From Lates calcarifer (lineage: Eukaryota; Chordata; Actinopteri; Centropomidae), in assembly GCF_001640805.2 (NCBI RefSeq), contig NC_066855.1, positions 14,540,236 through 14,604,235 of the forward strand: a stretch of DNA of 64,000 nucleotides, read 5' to 3'. This document shows, piece by piece, positions 12,001 through 24,000 of the stretch. A program made the position numbers and the translations under genes. The notes below the pieces were generated by a model. The model saw only the letters and a program-made list of their open reading frames with translations, searched no databases and was not told the origin of the DNA. Within the stretch, counting starts at the first letter, position 1; every line of letters begins with the position of its first letter.

Positions 12001-15000
12001 TCTATGATTTGAATAATAATTAGTCATGTCTGATGCATTAAAATTAGAACAATCTGTATAGTTTGAGGTTACAGAATGAGAACTATCTACAACTGATCCT
12101 GAGATTATGTCATTAGAATGATCAAAGGTGCCTGTTGTTCTACATTTAGAACTGCTACTTGAAGCATCAGAAGTTTTACCAGATGATAACTTGAATCCTG
12201 TTCTAAAAGTGGAGAATCTAGGCTCAGTGCTGTAAGTTGAGTCTCTGCATGTGCTGTAACTGCCAGCTGGATTTGATATTTCTAGCTGGACAGTAGTTGT
12301 CTGAATGGAGACTTGAGGGACTGTTGAGGTATCTGTGGGATCCTGACTACCAAACTGATCCCTGTGTTGTAAAGAGGCATTTACCTCTGAGTCCCTGACA
12401 TTGTACCTGCCCGCCGAGTAGTAATGCTCACCAATTTGAAAAAACTGGAGCCTCTCCTCCACCATGTCCCTCTTGCTCATGTCAATCGCACCACTGCGTG
12501 TCATCTCAAACATCTTCCCTTCATGGAAGGGGAATGGATTTGGCTCGCTTGTCGGCGTGCTATCGTCCGTTGGTGTTCGGGCTGGGGTAGTGTCTGGTGT
12601 TGTAGCCTGAGACTGTTCATCCACTGCTAGTCCAAAAGGCTTAGGCTCACCATTGCTTCCCCGTGTCCCTCCCATGTCAACAACTTCTTCTTCTCCACCT
12701 TTACTGGGCCAGGGGTCAAAGTCCAACCCTTTAGTGGCAATAGTCTTAAAAGGAGAGTTAAACTCCTCCTCTAACTTATAACTAAAATAAGTGTCTGAAA
12801 ATCCCTCTTTATCTGAGAGTTTCTGTTCCTGACATTTAACCCCATCATTAGTAACAGCATCAGGTTTTCCACCATTTGATGGGGTATCTTTTTTGAAAGT
12901 GTCCTTTTGACATTCCTCTGGGGTTTTCTCCTCTTCAATAACTTCCAGTTTGGTCTGGGGAAAAGAGCGGTCAGAGGACCTAAATGTGTCTGTTGCCCAG
13001 ACGTCTCTCCGGCTGTCTGGAAGACCAAACAGCCGTAAATCTGCCTGCTCACACAGACCATCATCCTCATCTTGAAGTTCATACCCATCTAGGGAGTCTA
13101 TCTCTGTTGCATCTGTGTCATGGGAAAATTCAGCTGTTGTGGCTATTGAACAGTCTGTTATCGACTGGTCATTTCCATTTTGTTCATATTCATAGTCCTC
13201 TCCTTTGCCATTAGAACCTTTAGAACCATTGGAACCACTGGAGCCATTGGTCCCACCATTAAGTTCTTTGTTGTTTCCATTTTTATCATGTTTTTTGGAT
13301 TTAGATGCCTTTTCCTTCTCCTTCTTCCTCTCCTCCTCCTCGTCCTCCTCAGGAACTTTGAAAGTGAATTTCTTACAAGGAATTGGTTGGAAGATTGACT
13401 CATCATCCTCTTCTTCTCCCTCTTCACCATCCGACTGACTGTCATCTGCCCCAGGAGGCACCGGAGAAGGGGGTTGGATTCGTATAATTGGCTCAGTTAG
13501 CAGATACTTGTCATGTTCTTCCTGTAGGTTCACCTCCATCATTTCTGTCTCAGTCTCTGAAGAGGCACAGGAACCTTTTCTTTCTGGGTCTGAAATCTCT
13601 GAAGCTGAGTCCAGAGGAGGAGGGGGAGGGAACTCAATATATGCAATACCTTTGTCTTTTGAGACCTCTTGATGCTCCTGCACTGTTATTTCATCATACC
13701 TGCCATTGGTTGTTGTTTCTTGCTGTCTGAAACTGAAAATTGTTAATTCTGGCTGGTTAGCATTCATTTCTGTTTCTTGCTTATTAGCATTATCTAGGTC
13801 TGCCTGGGTGGTTTCAATATCATTTTTCCTCTCTGGCAGGGCCTCTTTAAAAGAGAAAACAACTTTGCCTTGGTCATCTTCCTCTGATTCCTCAGATACC
13901 TCCATGATGGGGCTGGGTTTCCCTGGCATGAATCCCATAAAGCCGTCAGTGGTCCTGGTTGTGAGGTCATAGCTGACTTCCTCAGAGCTGGGGGTCTCTG
14001 GTGTAAGAGGGCTTTTCCCTGAGCTGTCTATGAAAGACACCTGTTCTAGTGTGTCATCATCTGGGCTTATGGGGCTGAGTGCTGAGTTTGATTTCTGTTT
14101 GACTGTGTACAGTGCTCCTTTGGCCTCCCTTTCTGCCTGCCTGCCCACCTGGACACTGACATAAACAGGTAATGTTTTGATGCCCTTGAAGTTCTCTTTG
14201 GTTGTTGTAGCAGTTGGAGGGGAAATGACATTCTCCAGCATTTCTCTAGGGCTGGGAAGATTATTGGAGTTGGAATCTTTGGGTGCATTATCTAGAATTT
14301 CAAAGGTTAGATCTGTTTTTGCTGGGGTTGTGTCAAGACTCATCTGTACTTTGCTTTTAGATAGCGTAGGTATCTGTGAGGGTTTAGGTATTGTCTGTTT
14401 CTTTGTGAGGTCATTATCTAAAGTGGAAGATACTGTTCTTACAGGAATTTGAGATTCTGTCTTCTTTCTGAGATTTTTGTTTAGTGGTTCTTCATCTTTT
14501 TTGGGCAGCTCAGCTATTGCTTCTTTGGAAGTAGTTTGTTGGTATTTTTTATCATCACTAGCTTTCTCTAGTAGCCTAGAAGTGTCATGAATGATAGGTG
14601 TCTGAACTTTCTGACCTTTATTGCTTTCTTTCATTTCCTGAGTTACACTGGAATAGATATCTTTCCCTTTAGTAGTTGCTTTGTCAGTTTCTGTTTCACT
14701 AATTTGTCTTTGCAAGGAAGCCTCTGGGATGTTTTTGTTTGGCAGCTTGTCTTCTGCATGTTTTGGAGATTTAGATGTTGAAATCAGAGCTGGTTTACTG
14801 CTGTCTGTGGAAGCACATTTGTCCTTCTCAAGATCCTTTTTCAAGATTTCCTCTGATGTTTCAGATACTTTTGACGTTTTCCCTCCTGCACAAAATTGAT
14901 AAACGGGAAGTTTGCTCTCCTGTAATTTCTTTATTGAAGGCTTTGGCTGTACTGGAGGAGGAATTTTGGTTGGACTAGACTGACTTTGTTTCTGAGCTTC

Positions 15001-18000
15001 AGATTCAAACTTCATCCTCACAGCACTGACTTTAGATGTTGATTTTACATGAGCAGGAGAAGAGGGTTCAGACTCACTGGTCTTAGTTTGTTGTCTAACT
15101 TTATCTTCACTGGTATGAGAGAGCACACTTTTCTGGGGGCTGCTTGGTAAGCTAGAGCTTTTCTTTTCAGTTGTTGTGCTGCTCCCAAACATTTTACCAA
15201 CTGAAGGTTCCCTGAGCTTGCTTTTACTGAACACCTCTTCTTCTGCCTTAGGTTTCTGCTGTGTTTTCTCAGGGCTACTGCAGGCTGAGCTAGGCCAGGA
15301 TCTGGGTTCCTTTGGCTCTCGTCTCACAGGCTTTTTCTCAGGTGATTGTAGCTCATCATTGAGCTTCTCTGTTTTATCACGGAAGAACTGTGATACCTCA
15401 CTGAGTTTTTCTTCAGCTTCCTTTACAGTTTGATCCACCCTGTCCTCATAAAGGAGCTTATCCCTGCTTCTGTCATGTTTATCCTCTGTAAATCGCATCC
15501 AAACAGCATGCTTGGGGCTGCCCTGCTCTGTGGAGTAATGGAGCACTGTCACTTTATCAAACTGAGATGGTTCATCCCTGTGCAAGAATTTACCAGATTT
15601 AGGGGACCCATCTTTTGATGACTTAGAGACAAACTCTCTTTTGGGGCTCCCTTGCTGCTGACTCATGCTCTCAGTGCTACGGCTACCACTGTCCTCAGAA
15701 ATTAGGTGACGGTTTTTGTCAGTCATCATTGCTGAATCCTCTGTGTCAGAGTGAGACAGCTGATGATACATCAAGTTTCTCTGATAGAAGCATTTTCTCA
15801 GCAAACCTATATGATTCACCTCTGATCTCTGATAGCTCATCATCACAGTATTCTATGGAGTGCTGACTCAGTAATTTCAGGGCTTTATATGAATCATCTG
15901 CTATCAGTTGAGCAGAGCTTGGGCGACTGTCCTCCTCCTGTGACACTGGGGTGTTCACACGAGATGTTTCCAAAAAGGAGGGCAAAGATTCTTCGGCAGT
16001 AAGCTCCTCCTCTTCCTGTTGGGCCTCATCATAATCAGTGAGTTCCTTAATTCCGCGGTCCCCTTTGTAGACATAAAGCTCAGGGTGTTTTTTGGTTTCC
16101 CTGATTATAACCTCAGTTGGCTCTGCTGTGCTGTGCCCCTTTTCAATATGAACCTCAATTATCCTTTCAACTTTGGGTTTGGATTTAACATCTCTGTCTA
16201 GAAATCTAGGAGTCAGCTCATCACCTTTGACAGAATCCTGGCTAGCCTTGTGCTCAAAAAGGCCTGCCAGTTCTTTAGATGGGTCCCTGCCTGACTGGAA
16301 AGCTTTCATGATATCTCTGACTGACATAGCTTCCTCTATCATCTCTGCGCCATCAGTCAGTTGGGGTTTATGATAGACCATTCTAGTGGTAGTAGTGATA
16401 TGAGTTTCCTCTTTAAGACACATGCTTTTGTTCATCATGGAGTCCTCTTCTGGCATTTTCATCTGTAAGGTTTGGGTGGAACTTACTGAAGCTGCATCTG
16501 GCTCCATAGAAGGAAGGGCAGATGCAGCCTCCTCCATGAGCAAAGGCTCACAAGGATCATCAGGCTGCTCATAACTCCTAATGTGGACCACTTCAGTCCT
16601 GGTCTCAGTTACGCAGGGAGGGATGGGTGAATCTGTGAATAAAGGCTTAGGTCCTGTGCTCTCTGCACTCTGAGGAGCAGAGGGTGTCTTTTCACTCCTG
16701 GTCTCAAACCCGCTGTCTGACAGGGGACTTTTATCCTGCTCATGAGACAGGTCCTCGGGTGATTCCAGAATTGTCTCTGACCCCTGATATGACTCAGCAA
16801 GTTTGCTTAGGTCCTTCTCTGAAGGAGACCTGATCATGCCTGAGACTGGTGGAGGCATTTTGAGTTTGTGCTCTTGTATTGACATAGATGGTTTGAGAAC
16901 ACGTTTCTGTTTCTCTTCCCCTTCCCTTTTTGCCTCCTCCTCATACCTACATTTCAACTCTGCCATTTTGGAGAGAGAGTTAGCACCAATGTCATTTGTT
17001 AAAAAGTCTACTACTTTGGCCAAATCTAAGTCTTTGCTTGACATGGACTGGTGCTTGAGGAGGAGTGTGTTTTCATCAAAAGGAGGGTAATAGTCTGAGA
17101 GGGCATTTCTTTGTGCTTCCTCAATCTCATCTTTAGAAAATTCCTCCCATTCATCCTCTGAGGCTCTCTCTTTACCTGCAATGGCTTTACCTTCTCCCAT
17201 TATATCCTTCTGTAATATCTCACTGACTTTAACTAAATCTTCTTTCACTTTCTCCACCAGAGTAAATGGCTCTTCATCCTCTAACTTGGTCTCTTTGGGA
17301 GTGCCAGTATGTGATGTTTGGACAGTTTTGGCTGCTGTCTGTGTATCTGTTTGTAGGATAGCTGACATTCTCATCAGATCCTCTTTCATGTCTGCTACAT
17401 CTTTTAGTATCTCCTGGTTGGAGGCTGACGTTGGGTGGATGATAGGCGGTGTGATAAATGGGGGGGATTTCAACTGGGACTTAATTTTTGAAGCAGTAAC
17501 ACAGGAAGACAAAGAGGAAGACGATGAGGATGAGGCACGAGGGGAATCAGGCAGTGCCATTTTGAGAGACCCTGGCCCTGGTTTGACAGGAGCCTCTGGG
17601 ATAACATTGACTAATGAGTACACAGGTACAGTCACAGTATTAGATGACACTGCCGTGCTGGAGGAAGCAGCTACAGATCTAAGAGAACCATAAGCAGAGC
17701 TTGCTGCTGCAGATCTACGTGAGGAGGACAGTGATTTAAGAGTGCCATAGCCTGAGACAGAACATGAGTCTATGGCCTCATTTATGGCTGCACTGACACC
17801 AGAGGTTGCTGCCTGGGTGGTGGCCTGGATCCTCTCCTGAAGGCTGCTACTCCTCTCAGAGAGAAGGCGAGAAGAAGGGGAGGATGGCGTGGAGGAGGAG
17901 GATGGATATTTAACAGGTGAGACTGATCCGTTCATCATGGACAATTCTGAAGAAGGAATGGTTGTCTGCCCAGTTGAGGAGAGAGATGAGAGGGATGATC

Positions 18001-21000
18001 TCCCTCCCCGGGATGAGAGTGTTGAATCTACAGAGGTTTTCAAAGAGGACAGGCTGGAGATGCTTTTAACAGAAGGAACATTAGGTGCTCCCTCTGTTAC
18101 AACTGTGGACCCAAGGGCAGTTATAAAAGGCAAATTAGCATTGTACATGTAAGGTGTCTTAGGCGAAGCTGGAGCAGTTATAGGAGCTGATGACCTCTCT
18201 GGCACAGAACCATTGGGTACTGAGTGAAGTGGGGAAGTCCTTGACGTGTATGCTGAAGCAAGGTTCTTAATAGATGCTGGGTCTGTGGCAGGTTTACATG
18301 GGCTTCCAGAAGATACAAGGCTGGCAGACCCCTGGACAGGGTATTGACCCTGCTGGACAACGGTTTTAATGGGTGAAGGCATAGTCCTGTAAGACCTGAT
18401 GGGAGATGAAGACACTATGTCACTAACTGATTTAACTGGGGAAGATAGGGTAGGTGCTGGTGGTGGAGCTCCCAGGGTGGCTTTGATAGCTGCAGGGCAT
18501 GCAGGTGATGGGGAGGAGAGGGGCCAGGTAGATTTCAATGGAGAAGCAGCTGGTGAGCCTGCCGGTGAATCGGCAGAGGCGAGGGAACCCCCCACTCCGA
18601 TGGGCCTTGTTTGGCCAGGGACGGTAATAGGAGCAGTCGACCATGGTGGGTAAGGTCTGGTTGGAAAGATAGGTTTGTGAGGGTAACCAGCAGGCAGTGT
18701 TCTTGCTGTTGTGCTTCGCTCAACTGCTGTTTCTTCAGATGAATTTGTAGAAATAATGGTGAAGAAAGAATGGAAAAAATAATGAAAAGAATGTGGAATA
18801 GTAAAGGTAACAGAAAATTATGTTGGGGAAGGGAATGAAAGAAAAAAATGTGAAAGAAGAAGAGATCAGAGGAGGAAGAGTTGGTCAGTGACGCAGTCCT
18901 GGTATTAAGGAAGGAATAACAGCAGTTTTATGAAGTGCTGAGATAAGACATCGACTGAAGATGGACAAAAACAAACAGTTGTGTTCCCGTGTGATTCTGG
19001 ATTAGAAGATGGCTCAAAGAACAACAACAGCAACAACAAGACAATGAATAAACTGAACGAAGCACATTCAGCAGCAAAGTAAAATCCCAGAGACAATGGT
19101 ATAGACTAACAACTGACAACAGAAAAATGGCAAGACAAATGCACCAGGAGTAACAAAAACAACTTCTCTCTTTGGACTTCAGATGTTCTAAAATATTGGT
19201 ATGGATTCTGGCTCTAATTTCAATCCGCTTTTGAAAGTGCCTTTTATCTGTTTGGTTCCAAAAATTAAATAATGACAGATTTCCCAAATACAATTTGGAC
19301 ACTACAATACAATAGAGCCAAGGGCTGCAGAGGTTTCCATTTTCCGTTTATTTCACAACAAACAAAATATGACAAAATGTGTTTTCCAAGACTAAAGTTT
19401 TGGCCCATTTTGTCATGCACGATCGATAAGAATTGGTGATAAGCCAAAAGTGTGACAAACTGAAAAGACGCACCTGAAAGAAAGCCAAACTCAAGACCTC
19501 CTAACATGCAATTTTGTCCCACAAAAAGCTGCTACATCATCACAAAGCCAAAAAGAGCTTTAAACTCAGAAGGAACAAATGAAAAACAAATAAAATTTTA
19601 CTTTGACCTCCTTCCAAAATGTGTATTAACATTGTGTTGGTAAGTCAAAGAAAAATTTTGATGTTGTTGCATTTTGATTTCTAAAACTCAGCAGTGGAAA
19701 CAAACCCAGAAGAAGTACAACTCACAACGTGGGCAAGCACAGCACAAAAACTTAAAACCACTCATTGACCCATGCAAAAGTATGTACCATGTTGTAAACA
19801 AGCATGTGGACAGTGCAAGTTATGTAGGATGAGAAATATGCATTTATTACATTAAGTAAGTCACATCTATCTACATATTGATCACGCATTTTACAGGTTA
19901 ATTAAAACTGTTAATACTGTGAACTAACTTCTCCACGAAAATTGGCATTGTTATGTTCATCAAAGGGTTTGTTAGTGAAAATGTCAAACTCACTCAGTGC
20001 AGGCTCGGCCAGATAGCTGTAGCGCTTACGTAAGGCTAGGGATGCAAAGGTATGACGTCGCTCTGGCTTTTCAGTCTGCAACAATAGCAAACAACACAAA
20101 ATCCTATCAGTTCCTACATTGTGTAGTGCTGCCAAATGAGCAACATTTGGACCTTATAATGTCAAATTAAAACAAACCCAATAGCCAGCATCAGTTGCTA
20201 TTACCATAAGAAAAGCTCATATGCAAGAGTTGCATAATACGGCAGCAAATTCTCCTATTTAGAGTATTCACTGCACTTCAGTCTAATAGTGCTGCTTACA
20301 GTAGGTGTTACCAAGCAAGACAAATTAGCTTGGGTTAATCATGATAAGGCTACAAACTCTAAATTCTAAGTGCATAATAATACAAAAAATCAATTTTAAG
20401 GTACTGTTAAATCTTGACTAAGTAAGTAATGTAAGAATATCTAGACTCTAAAGCCACTTATATCACATACTATAGAGCGCAAAGGATAAGTACTGGACAT
20501 ATGACAGATACCTTTTCATATCTACAAAATATCATGCAAAACTGAGCAGCTAAAGGTCGCTTTGAACAAGGAAAGCTTTAATTGCCCTTGTAGAAGCGGA
20601 AAGAATAAGGCTATGATGAGCAGAGCAGGGCCGCTATAGATCTAGCGCAGAGGACAGCACATGGTGGGGAGGGTGTGGTTTACCTCATCCTCGGCATCTG
20701 ACTCCATTTCCTGGTTCCCAAGATGCATTGCAGAAACGGAGGGGATTAACATAACATGGAAAGCAGGGGGGGAAAGAAACATCAGGGTGTGAAAAAGGAG
20801 TGAGTGACAGAAGCTCCAACTCAGAAGAGAAGCCACTTTAGCAAACTCAGAAAATGAATAAACAAAAAAACAAAAACAAACAAACAAACACCAAGAAAAA
20901 AAGGAAAAAGTATAAAGCGCCAACACTCAGTAGCAAAAACAGCAAATGAACTCAAGCCACAAAAAGCCAGCCTAATAATCTAAAGAAGCCTTTTGCACAA

Positions 21001-24000
21001 AAGCCCTCAGCCAAAAGCATGTCATCCAAATCAAAAGTTAGGTAGGAACATAATGAAACAGCCAATGACAAGAATCCACTGCATAGATAACCGATATACA
21101 CAGAGAGAAGCTTAAAACAGATAAAAGACACAGTGGCGGCAGTTTGGCCAAAGTCTTTCTCTGTCTTTCATCCATCAGTGTTATTGGGGCCGAGACTACC
21201 CTAACCATGAGTATGGTCATGAAGGTGACAACAGAGAATGGTGAGTACACGCTACCTTACCTTTTTCACTGCAGGAAGTGTGATGTTCAGGTTACACACA
21301 GCGGTCTGTGGAAGGCCTTTTGTGGTCTTACACTCTTTAAGGAAGGTGAGACGACCACAGGGCTCCTGGCTTGGGTCTCTCACCTGTAGAGATAACATTG
21401 CTTCTTTATGTACCTCATTCCTTTACAAGGTGGTAGTCACTGGTGATTAGTCGATCAATTAATAATTTCAGTAGTTTTTCAAGCAGAGACAGTGAAGAAA
21501 GGTTCTTTGGATTAAGCTTCTGAAGTGAGAAATGTCGCTACTTTTTGTTTTCTATCATTGTAAACTGAATATTTTGGGGTTTTTGTGACTTAAGTAAATA
21601 AGACATGTTGAAATGACAATTTCATAGCCTAATCAACTAATTGAGAAAAGAATCATAAAATTAATTGATAAGCCCTAATGTGATTAAGCTTCTGAAGTGA
21701 GAAATGTCGCTACTTTTTGTTTTCTATCATTGTAAACTGAATATTTTGGGGTTTTGTGACTTAAGTAAATAAGACATGTTGAAATGACAATTTCATAGCC
21801 TAATCAACTAATTGAGAAAAGAATCATAAAATTAATTGATAAGCCCTAATGTGAACTGTCTGACTGTATATTACATACTATTACATACTGCCATTTATAA
21901 AATGTTATGAAGTTATATTTTCAGGTCCTGCATAGTAGGGAATAGAAGCCCTTGTTGGTGGTACCCCAACAGGTGGCATTGATGTTGATGAGAATTATAT
22001 TTAACACATTTTAATGCTGTTGGAAATTTGTTGGCACTGTGGTCAAAGAATTAGCTCCTATAAGATTAAACGTGCAGCATGTAGTATGTCTAAAAGCTTG
22101 ATTTCCATAAGATGCCACTAGTGCCTCTAGTGACATTGGCTGAATAAAAAGTAATCAAACAACCCTATAACTATGTCATATTATACACAAGGTGTCCTGC
22201 TACTGTAGACCTAATTAGTCGCATTGGAGCCTGGTCTAGTTCACACACAGCAAAGATAGTTTTCACAACAGCAGGGCACCAAATGATGCAAGAGGATTGA
22301 TTATGGATAACATGAAGATTATGGGTCGATCAATGACATGAGCAGTGACAAAGAAAACTAGGTCATACCCTGTGGAAGAGTAGGGCAGCAAAGGGAAATA
22401 AAGCTAAAACAGTCATGACGTCCCTTATTGTTCTCTGTTATGACAACCTAAGTGTTATTTTAGTGGCTTTCACTAAGTTTTGCCATGCACATTTATAGAT
22501 CCAATGTCATGTTCTGCCTAGAGGAGGAGGTGTTGTAGGTGATGATAGAGTGCATATAGGAGTACCTTGACACAGAAGGGCAAACGGTTCTCCTTGAAGG
22601 CGTAGAAGTTAAGAACTAACTGTTGACCGGCTTTAGTCAGAGGAGCCAAATTTCCGTAGCAGTCCACATAGATGGGCCTGCCTTCCAGAACCTGAGAGAG
22701 CGCATTAACAAGGTGAGAACAACAATCATAGTCAGCAACAAAATGCAAGTTTAAATCAAAATTAGCATTTTTCCAAATATCCATTATGAGGGCTGGGTGC
22801 AGCGCACAGCTATAATGCAGTATTTGAGTTGTATGCTAGATATGCACCTGCATCTAACTGCCTCAATGTAGTAAATAAATAATAGAATAAAACTGTTAGT
22901 TGGAAATTAATTGTAAAAAGAAATGTAAAACTATATATTGGTGAAAAGCTTTTTATTTATTAAGTAATTTAAATTAATCTGTAATCTTGCATTTTGACAG
23001 GAATAGATAATGAACAGATAATAAACTGCACACAAATATGTATTTACCTCTATGTCTTTGCTCCTGGCCACCTCCTCAAAGTTCTCCTGCTGCTCCAAAG
23101 TCTTATCCACCTTGTCGTCCGTCATACAGAAACACCTCAGTCTGGACTCCACTGGGTCGTTCATCTTAGCAAACACCACAAACTTAGCCATGTAGGGCAC
23201 ACAGATCAGCTCCCTGTACAGCTGTGTGGCCAAACCCACCGTCTCTGGGATCTGGTGGCAGTCTGCTAACCAGAACCTGCACAAATGATGAATAAAATGA
23301 AAACAGTTCAGACAAAGAGATATAGTAGAACAGACAGACAAAAACATTGGCTTATCATTGAGTCTCACCTAGCAGAAACATTGGTGGTGAAGGAGACACA
23401 GTCGTTGACAAAAGTGAGAGGAGTTGTGCCTGTGATGTCTTCCCACTGTGCTGGGGATGTGCCACCTGGTAGACAGTCATACAAGTAACATCAAACATCA
23501 TGAAGATTTTCTTTATATGACTGGTGCTATATGACTGGCTGTACTAAAATAATGTATATCCCACACAAGGGTCCACTTTCCAAAAATGTCCTCACTCTCA
23601 AGCTCTAAAACTTAAATATGTCTGCAGAAGTGTACTAACAGACTCATACACACACCTGTAATGCTACAGAGAAGGCGGAGGCAGGGAGTACAGTCTCCTT
23701 TGTAGCCATTGGTAAGCCCCTCCCCTGAGAGGGGCGGGACTGGGATTGTCATGGTGATAGGTTTGTGGAACTTCCGTCTCCTGGGCTCCACCGTAACAAT
23801 GGGACTGAAGGTTGCTCGGTTACCAAGGATTTTCTTCACAGTCTCATCAGGTACTGGCTGGGCCTGGGAAACAAGAGACAACATCAATGAGTGATGGGTG
23901 TTTATGTTAATTACTAACAATACTACAACTACTACTGCTGTTTGTGCTCTACTCAAACTGTCCAGAACTGCTTGTGGTGTTATAGCTACTTCTATACTGA

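Noticed and set aside
10991..18360. Many plus-strand and off-frame reading frames across the giant exon
   Set aside because: They lie opposite a long conserved minus-strand coding exon and show no family features; they are reflections of its codon composition.
21510..21852. Direct repeat considered as a CRISPR-like array
   Set aside because: Only two long near-identical copies with no spacers, inside a vertebrate intron.
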